This document shows positions 23,754 through 40,974 of a DNA stretch of 64,000 nucleotides, piece after piece. How positions within the stretch are numbered: the stretch's first letter is position 1; each line of letters opens with the position of its first letter. Below the pieces are notes generated by a model, which was given only the letters and a program-made list of their open reading frames with translations, made no database searches and was not told the origin of the DNA. The position numbers were made by a program, and so were the translations under genes. This DNA is from Stratiolaelaps scimitus (lineage: Eukaryota; Arthropoda; Arachnida; Mesostigmata; Laelapidae): NCBI GenBank assembly GCA_019614645.1, contig JABWDB010000009.1:5251501-5315500 (forward strand). The letters run 5' to 3'.

Positions 23754-26700
23754 TCAGAACATGTTGGGCTTGGGCTTGCCGTACGAGCTCATCCTGTTGG
23801 AGAATGGTAGATGCTTCTTTCTCATGCCGAGCATTGTGTTCACCTCACACACGACACTTCGCAGCATATCGATGATTTCCTTAATCTGTCTATTCTTCAT
23901 GTATACTTGCTCCTGAAATACGGATGGGGAACCGACACAAACAAGATGAATCATCATATATGGGTATGCATTTATTTAGGATACAATTAAGCATTATAAT
24001 TGAAAATTACGATGAATATTAGTTAAACATTACTCAAACAACAATAAACAAAGGTCACAGCCCGTTTGGAACGATGCGTTGAACAAGAAAACTAATGTGG
24101 AAATATATATAGCCGATGCCCACCTGCAAATATATGCGCCATAGGATACAGACATGCGACTACAACGGGGTGGCGTATCACTCATAAGGTGACCAGGTTA
24201 ACTACGGAGCTGATTGCTAAAAATAATAAGCCCTTTGAGAGTGATTTGGTTTGTTCATACCTGGGCAGTTTACGTAATTGAAATTAGCCAAGCAGATATA
24301 AGGTCCATAGCTGCCACCCTTGCGTAGGATAAATTATGTGAGTTTGAAAATAACGCGGAAAACGTAGTGATTTTGTTGTAACGACGCTCTTTCCTTGCAT
24401 AAAATTTGAAATACTCTATAATGTAATATACTATGAATAATAATGATAATAATAAAACGAATACTAGTGAGCATCGTAACTACCTGATACATTTGTCGTT
24501 CGTCCATAAACTGCCGCGCTGAATCCAGTGGTTTTTTTTCTTCTTCGTCTTTCCGACGCTCGTCCTCGAGTGGTACCAGCTGTATCGTCGCGACGTCGGG
24601 CTCCAGCGAAGAGAACTCGCCGCCCGCGCAATTCATATCACAAATTTCATACACTCGTCGTAGACGCTTAAACAGCTGCTGTATGATCTTCAAAATTTCG
24701 TTCAGCTTTACCTTGCGTTCCTGTGGACGAATCGAATATACATCAGATATGATTGGGACATATCTACATGCCGGCTCGCGGCCGATTTTGGGATAAGTGA
24801 ACTAATTGGGGCTCGACTCCAATATGACATTGCTCATGTTGCTGACGAACGTGTTACTCATCGCAAGAATCCGAATTCATCTCGACCGAACCTCATCTCT
24901 ATCCTAAGCATGAGGATGCTCCGCCAAATGAAGGGCGAATATTGCCTTCGTCGCAGTTACCTCGCAATCATGTTTGTGTGTGTGTGTAGTTCATATTATA
25001 TCTACACGTCACGATGCAACGTGCCGGCGTGATAGCGTTTTCTACCAACAACACGACCTTCGTGAAAAGTGTAAATTGCGACGCAATTCTTTGTTTTATC
25101 TGCGGCAATTTTAGACAATTAGGTTACCGATTAGTGGACTCACCTCTTGAACACTTGCCGCTTGAGGGTTCATGCTACCGGTCGGGGGACCGAGCGTTCT
25201 CAGGAGCTGGAAGAGCTCCCCCGCCCTTGAGACAATCTCCTGAACGGTCTCCTGGCCTATGCGGCACATGACAGGGATGTTGAACTCTTGCTGCTGCTGT
25301 TGCGGGTTGTCTTGCTACAGGGGTGGCATAAACAATTATTGAACAACACGGACGACTCTGCTCTGGAGGATGTTCTCTTTTGGTGTGCAGCTCCTTACAC
25401 CTAGGATGCTTGAAAGCTAAATTTTATATATCTAAATCATATGATCATGAATAATTCATCTATATTGAACAAAACGCTGTGGTGTCTGTACAAGATATTT
25501 CGCGATACATGTAACGTACGCTTTTCTAGGAATACTCTCGGAAGTGTTTTTGATAATTACCAAAAAATTGCCTATTTTCTTTCGGGCAGTACTATCTATT
25601 ACTAGCTCGATTGTGTGCCTGTGGATACCCAACCTTCCAAAAAATTAGCTTGACAAAAGCTGACAAAATCACCCAGGGATGCTTTCGAGGACGCCTAGAG
25701 AGTTTTCCCTAGATAAAATATTTCTCTATTCCACACTATGGCAGGCCAATCATAGTCGGAGGCATTCATTGCAGAGTTAGTCTGCCAACAACGTTCAAGA
25801 CCGGCGAACGCAACAATTGATTTAATCCCACAATATTTTTCGCCTACAGTTTGAAAGCCGCATGCACACTTCTCGAAAACGCTAAAACACCGCGAAAAAA
25901 AGACTCTTGTCAAGCTTTGTGAATTATACTGGTATTCAACAGAGAGTTATTTCAATACATCATTATTACTGGACACGTTGCAGTATAGTATACATTCAGA
26001 CATATCACATATTTCGACAATCCGTAAACTATACAACAGTCCGAACTACAAGCCTACATATACAACAAATATCTACTTGAGGTGCAGACCCAGAACGAAT
26101 GAAGTTGTGCATGCAATAAAAAATCAATACATAATCAGAGAAATTCGAAACGAAAACCGGTTCATGCCAACTGCGCATTTGCCACGCTTGCCGCAGGGCC
26201 ACTGCAACTGACCAATTAAATACCAAGATAGGGATATTTGAACTATAGATGGGAAATGGCCAAGTGCGTATCATTTATACATACGTGATAGCATTTATGA
26301 TATAAGTCGCCATTGTGTGTATGTGTTAGAGGTTCTGTGAGGTTATGCCCAATTATAACGACGAAACAAAGGCTGTCAACGTACTCTAAATGCAGGAGGC
26401 CTCGGAGGCATCTGGAAACACGTCACGGTTAACGATTACAAGGGTTAAGTTACGATTATTTAGAGATTAACTGCATGCAACAACAAAAATGGAATACTAA
26501 TAATAATAAATAAATTAGGTTTGAGAATACTTTTACTATTATGATTATCTAAAAAAAATTCTCCCAGTTACATTTCAGTTTATGAAAGAGAGATTTTCTT
26601 CAAATTGAATACGCTGACCTCTACTCGTTTCATACATGGTAGACCCTTTCAAGGCTAAATCGATCGTACCCAAGGGTACAAAATAAGATGTATGGACACA

Positions 26701-27124
26701 AGAGAGAGAAAACAGAATAAATAAACAAATAGCTGGTACATCGCTCCATGCTAATTCCGAACTGGCATGCTCAACAAGTGCATCCTACCGAGAACATTTC
26801 GGCCCATTCATTCAAATATGATAGAGCATGGTGAGAGAGAGAGATAAAGAGAAATCCAGTACACGAACTTTCATAAATATTTTTTTTGTTTTCTCTTCAC
26901 GACGTAAACCTGCTAACCTGAGGGTTTCCGTCCTGGTCAGGCTGTTCGTTACTGATGCCGTTATGACCCTCGAGGGACATCGCACCGGGATGCATCTGCG
27001 GGACGGGTGGGTAGCTTCCCATTCCTCCGCCTCCAGGACCCATTGGACCTCCACCAGGAACTCCGCCGCCCATAGCGGGACCGTGGCCGCCGCCACCGCC
27101 ACCCTGATGATACGGTGACGCCAT
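23754..27124 (-). CDS. MED30: Mediator complex subunit 30
   Basis: Four coding exons: 26918-27124, 25144-25314, 24484-24720 and 23754-23912, all joined in phase 0, giving 257 residues. MED30 is a metazoan Mediator subunit that helps link activators to RNA polymerase II in the nucleus. Exon 1 encodes a Gly/Pro/Met-rich segment of about 60 residues, as in insect MED30. Exon 2 carries the family signature CRIGQETVQEIV (about residues 85-96). Exon 3 carries LFKRLRRVYEICD and a charged linker, and exon 4 carries the C-terminal helix KNRQIKEIIDMLR...VNTMLGMR. Human MED30 is 178 residues; most of the extra length is the N-terminal low-complexity part, with a short C-terminal extension after MLGMR. 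Splice sites are consensus (for example GTGAGT and GTTAGC donors). The gene is head-to-head with ACTL6A. Confidence 0.9.
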
Positions 27125-28796
27125 ATAGCGCAATTGGGTAGCACAAATCTACCTAGAAATAGAAATCATCTGTTATTACATAAAACTTATAAGATATAGA
27201 GCTGAGAGCAACTTAAAAACATTTGAACGTATGATAGCGATAGTGATACAAGGCTGACACCTTTTACAAGACTGATAGGAAAATGTCGTTTTGATTAAAG
27301 TGTCAAAAAGCGCTACGAAAAAAAGGCAGAAATATATTCCACTGAAGGTATATATGTATATATAACAGATATACCGCAAACCCTCTTCACACGTCAAAAT
27401 CCATTACGGTGCCCCATACATGCCAGAGGCCGCAGGTTCGAATCCCGTTGCATGATATATATAAGAGAAGTTAAGCATTATATGCAGTTCCTTTAATAAA
27501 TCAATATAAAGCTTTACCTTTAGCATAAGAAAATGAACAGTCTAATCATATATATATTGGTAACATTTACGACATCTGGAATATTGTGGGATCAAGTGAA
27601 ATTAAATAGCAGATAAACATTCAGGTTGCCGTATGTGAAACAATTATAGCAAAGTAGAGGAATAACGAATCGCCAACGTAGCAGAGCTGCTCAAGTAATT
27701 TCAATCGAATCCTCTATTTCGAATTCTCCAATTTATCGTTAATTGAGCTATTCAACTAGAATCCTAAAAGTGGACTTTAGTCCAAAACTTTCTGAAAGCG
27801 CTCTACTTAAAGGGCAGGCATCAATTCTTCATTGTGCAAAGACAATTGTTGTTTTTTGTTAAAATATAAAGGAAAATACATTTCACGCAACGTTACCTCA
27901 CAGAGTGGCGTTTAACTCACAAGAGTCATACTAATATTGCAATGTTTAAATAACGTTATATAATCGTGTGTGTGTAACGTCAATAGATGCATACACTCGT
28001 TACGGTGACGTATACTTCATTCTTCATCGAACTCGCTTCGACCGTCAGCGGTCGATCAAGAGCGCCAAATCAACAGCTAAGACACTCAGCTTGTCACACT
28101 TGGCCAGTCGCATCAGCATCATTGGGATCCACGGAAGAGACCAATGGGAAATAGCATTAGGCGAAAAAAGATACATATCAGCAAAGTCCACTTACGAGGA
28201 GTGTGCAATGCACGTGAAGACTGGTACGAATCGGCGAACAGACACCGGCGACCACCACTCTTCAACTAGAGACTTAGATTCGCTTATGGCCTTTGTTTGT
28301 TTATTTACACACATTGGCTACATGGAACAATTTGGTGGCGATGGAGAGAGAGCAAGGGGAGAGGGAGCGAGAAGGTAACTCGTTGACACCGACGGGGTAA
28401 GCTTAAGCCATCATCGATGATCTCCTTATTCGCATACTTCATCGTGGAGGGTGGTGGTGGGGGGTCACCTGCTGGCAGTAGGGCATACCCCGCAACTTCA
28501 TGCGCACGAAATGCGTTTATGTGATTGCTATGTTGAATAGGCGCAACATGTCGAATGTAGAAATCAAATCGTGGCGGCTCCTCGCCACGGTTGGCATTCA
28601 CCGCCACGGAGTTGTTGTTGTAATGTTGTTGGGAGCGTTGCATTCTACGGGGCTACTGGCTTTCGGCGAGCGTTGCCCATCATCACCAGAGTGTGCCGGT
28701 GTGCCGGGAACTTTTCGTTCTGTTTGTCACCAGGTTTTGACGACTTTCTGTACAATTGCGTCAGCCCCTTGTGCAAAGTGCGTGTAGGGCTCCACG
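27125..28796. other. divergent promoter region between MED30 and ACTL6A
   Basis: About 1.7 kb separate the two start codons, so control elements may be shared. The region holds a 5'-truncated SINE-A copy at 27421-27522 and AT-rich DNA in the middle. A more CpG-rich part near 28000-28700 probably includes the ACTL6A leader. No further coding exon is supported. Confidence 0.5.
27421..27522 (+). mobile_element. SINE family A, 5'-truncated copy
   Basis: The sequence begins inside a tRNA-like body with GCCAGAGGCCGCAGG. It has a perfect box B core (GGTTCGAATCC), and then follows the same 3' body as the copy at 52825-52963, including GCAGTTCCTTTAATAAATCAAT. The box A half is missing, so it is a truncated, dead copy. 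It lies upstream of MED30. Confidence 0.8.
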
Positions 28797-32476
<3,680 letters not shown>

Positions 32477-32688
32477 ATTCACCTTTCCATCTGTATATAG
32501 CATGCTTATAGCAACATCACTACAATATAACGACAGTGAATTAATATTATAAATATTATTCCTATTTTTTTACATTGCTATCATTGTTTTTTTATCGTGT
32601 ACTGCTAGGTATTACTGTGCGAATTTGTGACACAGAGGTGACATACCCATTATCTAGAGCCTCAAAGAAATGGAAGTTCCAGACCAAT

Positions 32689-32694
32689 AATAAA
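32689..32694 (+). promoter_or_regulatory. polyadenylation signal of ACTL6A
   Basis: A canonical AATAAA lies about 210 bases after the ACTL6A stop codon on the same strand. Confidence 0.55.
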
Positions 32695-33530
32695 ATACTA
32701 AATGACACAAGAAAATGTGGCTCTGATTTCATTGCTCATTTGTCTCGGGTTTTTCTTTGTTCTGAAATTTACTCAGCTCCATAAAGCCAACGAGGCTGTG
32801 TTCAAGTACCGAGACACATTAATTGATCTCTCATGAAAGATTAGCGTTGTTACAAAATGTATGTCAATTACAAAATTGCCCACACACATACACCTTCATT
32901 AGTCATGGTGTTTATCCAATCTTGTTTAAGCGTAAGTTGAGACGTGTGTCCTAACGATGGTGATAATTATAACAATAATAAAAAATGTGAAAAATGAAGA
33001 CCTTTATCTCGTGTTTTTATGTTAATAAGGTCTAGACTTAGCCTGGCCTCGACTTGCAGGGCTTGGGAATAACGGAACGTACTTAGCTAAGCATATGCTG
33101 CTACTAAATGAAGGGAATTCAGTTGCTAAGTATTAGAATTTATTACATACGTATTCGTTATTGGAAATTGCAATCATGTTTTTACGTAATAATAGGTTAT
33201 TATTATCCGGGAAACTAGCGCGTTATGTTCATCAAAGCCTGTCTAAAAGTTCATAGTTTCACTCTGGATCAGTGTCTGTTGTTCTTGGTCTGTGAACAAA
33301 AGACATATTTAGATTTTTCCAGCGATACAGAAACTTAAGAGGATTTCGATCAAATTAGACACCAAAGCTCTCCAATTGGCAGAGATACATGGCTGGATAA
33401 ATGTAGCTTTAAATCTGAATCGTTTGGAACAAAATTATGAATAGTCAGAGCAACGCTTATAGCTCGAAGGCAAAAGCCCAAACAAATGTGCGCTATGTGA
33501 TGATGTTCATTAGAAATTTCACTAATCCTA

Positions 33531-33729
33531 ATAAATTTTCCGGGCTGACCCACAGCCGATATTTAACGTCCACGGTGAAACTGCTTTCGGCATTGCTTCA
33601 TAAGACGGACAACCCCTTGAAATGCAAATGTGCAACGGTGGGGATCGAACCCGTGCACCTACGTCCGTCTCCTCCGATTACAAGGCGCACACGAATGCAC
33701 CACCACCAGGCCACCGGGCTCGACTAATC
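33531..33729 (-). mobile_element. SINE family B, near full-length copy
   Basis: Read on the minus strand, it starts with a tRNA-like head: CCCGGTGGCCTGGTGG resembles box A, and GGGTTCGATCCCC is a classic box B about 60 bases on. A non-tRNA body of about 110 bases follows and ends in AAAATTTATT. The body matches 38143-38249. This is the layout of a tRNA-derived SINE transcribed by RNA polymerase III and copied by a LINE reverse transcriptase; no such enzyme is encoded in the window. Confidence 0.8.
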
Positions 33730-34560
33730 CTATGATGCACGCAATTCGGTATTCCTCCAAGGTTATTTTTGAGACCAAACACAAATTTGAGGCCAGCGAG
33801 TAAGGCGAAATATGTGTGTTGGAAAATGTCAAAGATATCTTAATATATCCTAATATCACCAGTGAAATAGAAAATGTAATCTAGCGACGGTCAACAAACG
33901 TTCGTCGCACCACTGGAATATTTGTGCCGGCATAGTTCGAAGTATTGATAATGGTTATCGGTTTCCAGAATTGTTTTCAGTAATAGGTGCTCACACGTTG
34001 GCATATCGCAGAGTAATGCTTAATACATCGACAAACAGCGCAGCGTCCTTGAAATAGAGTAAGCATATTCATGCTGTTTCCTAGTGATCCCCGCAGGTAG
34101 TTCACATCGGATACTTGAGCCAAAAAGGTACCGTGTTCCATTCATCATGCTAAGGAGCTTTCAAAAAATGTGATTCCGGTCACCAGCCTAGTAGTCCTAA
34201 GGTCTAGAACTTCTCCAGCAAAATATGATGCGCGGTTCCTCGGGTTCACATGTCCATGTCCTTCTGATACGCTTCGGACATACACAGACGCATTTGTGCA
34301 CTAATTAATAATAACAACACGATTCGTCGTGCCGTTTTCGTAGTGCGATAAGGTGTTCCGAGTTAAATCACTTGATGAATAATGAGCACTTCATCCTAAT
34401 CGATTATGTCCAATAAGAAAGAACATTTTCACGATTAATAAAAGAGGCACATAATTTATTTAGACACGCGGTGCTATTCAGGTGCGGCATGATTAGTCTT
34501 CGGTGCACTGATTCTTGCGAATTCTACCTATTTCATCGTTCGTTCTGCATAACACGACGA

Positions 34561-34573
34561 CCCCCCCCCCCCC
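34561..34573. repeat. 13-base C homopolymer
   Basis: A run of 13 cytosines is seen directly. A similar 13-base C run occurs at 51382-51394, and shorter ones near 3086 and 3587. Confidence 0.9.
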
Positions 34574-35161
34574 ATATCATGAGAGGATGGGATTCGCCGA
34601 CAATTTACTGCACGTAGTGTTTCATTGACTTGAGAGTACCCCATGACCAACTTCTCCGGGACATTCACCCGGCGCTTGCTCTGCCTGTCGGCCTGACCGT
34701 GTGTCCCTCTGGACACACGGGAGGCATTTATTTTCACATAATGAACAATACGAAATCGTCGTTCTCCTCAACCTCACCCGTGTAAACAACCCGGTCAACA
34801 ACATGCAAGTTATTCGAAAAATACACACCCTACACCAACACAAGTGGTTTACCATCGTCATCTCGCCGTGGACGTACCTGTTCACGAATAAAAAAAACAA
34901 TAACAAAGAAAAGACCCAATCAACCCGATCGACTTTCTTAGCACGAAATGAAAACGAGCGACAAACGAAAACGGTCTCAAACGCTGACCTCCCACAGACG
35001 CCGACTTCTTTTACCTAGCTAATATTCTATGGTGAATGTTGACTTATCCATTCCTCTTACGCACATCGAGCTGCCGCGTAGCAGTTGAGAACGAACCACG
35101 CGAGTAAAACGCTTAGGAAACGAACGGGACGGTGTTGCGGTTGCCTCTTTCTCTGAGAGAG

Positions 35162-35167
35162 TTTATT
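35162..35167 (-). promoter_or_regulatory. polyadenylation signal candidate for PEBP
   Basis: AATAAA on the minus strand lies about 260 bases beyond the PEBP stop codon, the nearest canonical hexamer. Confidence 0.45.
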
Positions 35168-35426
35168 TGCTGTTGCTGTTGTTTTTTGCTGTCGTTGCTG
35201 GACTGTCACGTCGACTACCTAGATGCATTGCGCACTGCCACTAACCGTCGTGCTCCCGATATTGTGGTCGCATCGCGTGGCAGGCATACATTAACTTATA
35301 TCCTCATGTGTACTTTCCCTTGCCCCTTTAACATTGATATCTAGGCTTGACCGAATCAGCCACGAGACAATGGGGAAGATCCCCGACATGGGGAGGGGGT
35401 GTTCTAAGTGGACGTCACATCTTCAC

Positions 35427-37432
35427 CTAATCGCCGCTGAGCTGCTCATAAAGCTTCGGTACATAGTCGTCCCATTCGGCCTGGAAAAAGTTGCCTGCGA
35501 TGGGCTCGCCCAGCTTGTACTTTTTCGCGAACTCTCGAATGTGGAACCCGCCTCGGTTGTCGCCGCTACGGTTGGTCAAGCGCTTCTCGTCAAAATTGAT
35601 CTTGCCCTCGGGCTGTTTGTACACGAAAAACACGTACCGATGTAGACCTGTCAAAAATGAACGGATGGAAACAGGGAAACGCGAATGAATGAAGGGGAAA
35701 TGAAACAGGGAGTTCGAATTTGTGAGATAATATATACATATAAATATATTGAGTAGGAAAGATTTGTTTCACAAATGGTCAAAGATGCGCGCTGTTGCTT
35801 GCGAGAGGAACTGGATAGACTGTTCTCTCTGTGACAGCCATTTTAAAGAGAACTGCGAGTATATATATATATATTCTAAAGCAATCATAAGCTGCACGAG
35901 CCGCTGGAAATTGGCAGTCTGCATTACTAACCAGTCCCCTTGGGTGGTCCGGCGCCGACATATTCGGATAGAGTTTCGCCCTGGTCGATGCGGTCTCCGG
36001 GGATGTTACCCACTAGCCAGTGGTGCCATTCGCGATACTTAGGTGTCTGCCGAGATGGAGCATCAGGGTCGACCATCGACAGAGTGTAGAGGGCATCACT
36101 TTGGGCGGTATAGGTGACGTTGGGGATGTCCTTGACCTGGGTTGGCGTAAGAACATTTCCCAGGTTAACGCGTCCCTCAGCATAGTTTACCTGAAAATAA
36201 CGAGATACGAAAGCAAAATGCGTCTTGTAGAATGATCTTTATGAGTACTTTAATAGTGATTTGTCTTTTGATATGCTAGTATCACTATGCGCACTTTTTA
36301 CACATACTATTTAGTTCGCCATCCACATTCTGTATGAACCATTGACTAGAGATCCCTAATATGGACTATTCAACTTCGTCGGATAAGAGCTCGCCTCTTC
36401 CGAGAGATCGCTGTGGTATCTATTTCCTACATGATCTCTCACTTTGTAACACTCACGATTGGCAGAGAAAAGCGAGCGAGAGTATCAAATGTAATACCAG
36501 GACGCTGCAGCAGCAGCATAATATGGCTATATTGTCGACGGGCATACATGCGATTCCATGACTATTTGCTAAATACTCGGAAATTTTTGTTTCTTTATTT
36601 TTTTAATTTTTTCTCACTTGACACCGCCTGTTTTGTGTCATTATCTCCCGAGGGTAGTTTTAGAATGGCTAGATTCGACTACCATTGATTGATGCTGGGC
36701 GATACAAACGGTCGATGATATGAATACAAATAAAAAAAACAATAACTATCGAGCACCACGCCCACTCCAGTCAAGGCTCCCACTGCCAAACTGAGATGCT
36801 TCGCTAGCGCGTAACCGCAGCAGCGGTTGGGTGGCGCGTGCTCCGCTCTATCTCAACCAGTGAAGCGTTGGCAAACAACGATAACTGAAGCGATACTGCA
36901 CTCCGTCCCCTCTGACAGGCGCTGAGATTGATCTACAGCCGGTGAGCGGCTGCCAAGCCAACGGAACGCGCCGCGGGAAGGCCGGTGCGTCACTGCCGCT
37001 CAGTGTCGCCGTATTCTTTGGCATAAACTAGAGGCTATTGACATACGCGACAGTCGACGTCATCCACGATGACGGCCAGATCTGTAGTGAAACTCGCACA
37101 GCCCCAGCTGATCGTTGCAGGTACCTGTATTCATGACACCTACCCCATTCAAAGAGTCAGTGCCGTGTCTCAGGCAGTAAACACTGGGTTAGACTAGTTC
37201 ATGGTGGACGTCTTCGTCGTCAGGCAGATGCCGTAGCGGCGATGGGCCTGATTATGCTTCTAGCTTTGGCCACGTCGTAATATTTGCTTGAGCTAATGTT
37301 TACCAATACAAGTGGAAGGAGTGCCGCGCCAATGAGGTCATCCGCATCGCGTCTGCACACATGCCTTGAACAAGTGTTTTTTTATATATATATATATATA
37401 AAATTATATATATATATATAAAATATATATTA

Positions 37433-37490
<58 letters not shown>

Positions 37491-40400
37491 TATATATATA
37501 TATCTTTTGCAAAAACGGTCTCGCGCAGATTCCCCTAGAAGTTTCGAGCTGCGTGCCACCAACAGCACAATCGAATAGGTCACCCATTGAACGGGATCAA
37601 CAGGATGAGTTAGTCCAACATTGTACAGCAAATCACTACGACTGTGACAATCTAGCTTAACTCATAATTCATCTCAGCAACTTTTTTTTTTCGTAATCTC
37701 ACGTAGCCTGGACATAACATCCAGCAATATCAAATTTATCATTTGGATACTTGGCTGACCTTTCATATTTTTATCTGCCTCGTAGGGGAAATGATCGCTT
37801 CTATAGAGATTGTTTGCCTTAAACGGTATTGTCTAGATGGACTATGTTCAGGTTGGCGCGCTTTAAACGATTCACCAACGGCTCGCGTACTCGTGGCCGG
37901 ATTTCAGGAGTTGTTCTCCGTTATAATGACTATCGCCATTACGAGCAAACACACCACCAAGTGGGCACCATAACAGCGCAAGTTGCGCAACAATAGTAGA
38001 TGTACATGTGTAGATGTCAAGTGAAACTATGTCTTGTTGAGACCAATTTTTTTCACACGTACTTATGTCAGCCCACACATGGAGGAAGCGTCGCGCGGCA
38101 TCTGCTGAGCTCATTTCAACTATTTTAATTATAACCCCCAAAAAGTAAATTTTCCCGGCTGACTCACAGCCGACATTCAACGTCCGCGTTACTGCTGTCG
38201 GCAGTGCTCCACAGGACGGACCGCTTTAAATGCAAATTTGCAACGATAATAGTAATCGATGGTATAAGACAGCAGTAACGGGCATGGGCAGTACACGTCC
38301 GGCAGATCTGTGTCGATGTCGCGATACTCAACATCGATACGGTCCAGCCACATCACAAATGTCAACGGTTAATGTGAAAGTCGTCGAAAGTCCTTGTTCT
38401 TATTATATCGCAATTCTGAGCGACCATCGACAGCTCGTCTACAAGGGCTTGTCCCAACCCTCGGATTTTTGAGCGGCATTCGAAGAGCGCGCCGCCATTC
38501 GAAATAGCACTACTGGCTTCGCAACGCACCGAGCCAACGTGTAGTCCCTGTTGCAGCTATAGCCGAGCTTTCGGTAAGTGATCATTTGACATCGATTAGA
38601 CACGCAGCGAGGTTTTTCGGGAGCAGAGCATTGCAGCAGCAATGATTCAATGAGCGCACTCATCAATGGCGGACAATGTTGATGCGCACATAAATCATAT
38701 AGAGGCCATAGTGTCAGCAACAAAAGCAATTGTTGGCTTTTACAATAGAACAAACAATAACTGGCTACCCCACAAATAACTAATGAGCTAAATGGGAGTT
38801 GTATTATCAGAGAGAGGTTCAGCGTCCCCAAAAATGGCGAGAAGTGAACCAGAATGTATTGAGCCCAATTGTCGACAAAAGAGATCAGCGGCTGTGGTGA
38901 TACGGCTCATCAGTGGCGGTGGCGCTGAGTCAATCAGTTTCTGGACAGAGATCGGTAAGGAGCTTGTGGTCATTATCCCACTCAAGCATGGTAATACTGT
39001 TACGGTGTCATAGCAGGAAATCACTGTTTGGATATTCGATCTGTCGATGCAAGAGGATAAACACTATAGTTGAGTAATCTCAAACTGATTTTACTATTCT
39101 TGTTTTAAAGGGCTAAAGCATCTCAGCACCTGTACCCCGCTATGCGCAATATTATGGTCGGCCAAGAACCAAATTTGGAATCAGCTTTAGGGTGAGACCG
39201 TTGATTCCGATCAGCTTCGTAACCGTCCAATGAGCTGGCATTAAGAGCTCAACTCATTTGGGGACATCATACCGGCGCACAGATTTGTATCGGGGAAGAT
39301 TGCTTAAATTTAGTTGCGAGTATGTACAAAAGTGTTTTTTTCTTGTTATTGCTGTTTCACCTATTGTTAATTACCATCGATCACTCGCCGAGTGCTAGTA
39401 CGAAGGTTAGGGAAACATGGTCCTATGGCCTGTCATCTCAGGACTCGCTGTGACAACTGAATGATTGATTAAGAATGGATGCGTACACAACTTCTGATCA
39501 TTTCCTCGTCTCGAAGAAGCGTAGATCCGCATCGCAACATTTAGTCAAGGCCGCACCGATCAGAGAAATGCATATGATGCAAGGGGAGGTGCCACTATCA
39601 GTAGGACACCCGTGGCTTTGGTAAAACGCTACTACCATGTAGATATATCTATTATACATCGATTGGGCGTTCCAGGACAAAGTAATTCCTCTTGCATTTT
39701 CTACACGAGTCTGTCACTTATGTATTACGCATAGACCTCCACCTACTTATTAGCCATCACCGGTAATCCGGCCGGGTGAATTAATGCGCATTATATTCGT
39801 GTACGGTGTCTGTACGTCAGGCCACGCTGCTGACGGATGACACCACCCGTGAACCGTAGACGTGAGCTGATCCATGGACAAATTGCTTCATCGAGACAGT
39901 CATATAATTATAGATTTTCAATTTACGTGATTCGAAATGTAAGGTATGTCAAATCGAATGAAAATAATTGCCAGTGCCACGTTTCCTATGACAACGTAGG
40001 AAGCAATAGTTTCAGCACAATATGCCACACACACACACACAGGTCCGTAAAACATCTCGACCTTGGCTGTCCAACCAAAGATATAGTATTAGTCAAATCT
40101 GCCAACTCTGCTTCACCTCGAAATGTTACATTGATAGGAGGCAATCAATCCATTGTGTCTTCGATATGTCAATGCCATAATCAACGACTGAACGTGCGAT
40201 TCGCGTTCCCGAACTGTGAGATCGTTATGAAATCGAGGGATGCATTCACTGCTACTGAACCGCGTATACGCAGCAGTTCGTTCGAGACGATACCTCAGTC
40301 AATATCACAGATGTGCTAAACACATACAAGATTGGCTCGCGCTGAGAATTCCAAACGAATCGGCTGGGGTTATTTTTTAGATATAACATTCGATAGGTGT

Positions 40401-40864
40401 GATAAATGTTTAGCATACTAAGTAATACTTTTACAAGTGAAATAACTCGTGCGTTTACTTGAGATTGCTGATGAGGCACGCAAATGAATCGCTTAGTGTT
40501 TCTGGCAGCGACTACCGTGTAGAAAAGGTGCATCAATGTTACTTAAGCAAAGGTGCCCTTTGAATTTCCTTGTTGTACTGTTGCTCAAACTCGTCGCTAG
40601 TTTGATCACAGGCGACTGGAAAGGATGTCCAATTCTAGTTTAAAATCACTCATGTTGAGTAAGTACGTGTCATGGCTGAGTTTGAATCTACAGCCTCTGG
40701 TTGCAGCAAATATGTACACTCATCTGCACTCAGCCTGCAAGAAACAACTCACTACACTGCTTAGTGTACAGAATTGGATGGGGTCATTATATTTGTCCTT
40801 GGCCGACTAAGGCAATGGGTGTGTGGATTACAGCGGCAGGCCTGATTTCCTATCTTAGCCTATA

Positions 40865-40913
<49 letters not shown>

Positions 40914-40914
40914 G

Positions 40915-40974
<60 letters not shown>

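Larger units (their letters stand above)
32695..35161. other. convergent intergenic region between ACTL6A and PEBP
   Basis: No gene is recognised. The stretch contains a tRNA-derived SINE (33531-33729, minus), a 13-base C run at 34561-34573 and otherwise AT-rich unique sequence. Open frames of up to 105 codons have no family resemblance. Confidence 0.5.

Noticed and set aside
37300..37631. Poly-Tyr/Ile open frames
   Set aside because: These are translations of TA microsatellites. The same pattern appears at 40701-40985, 46327-46578 and others.
39837..40319. 160-codon plus-strand frame in PEBP intron 1
   Set aside because: It has no recognisable motif, no splice partners and a random-looking composition. 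Length alone is not enough in 64 kb.
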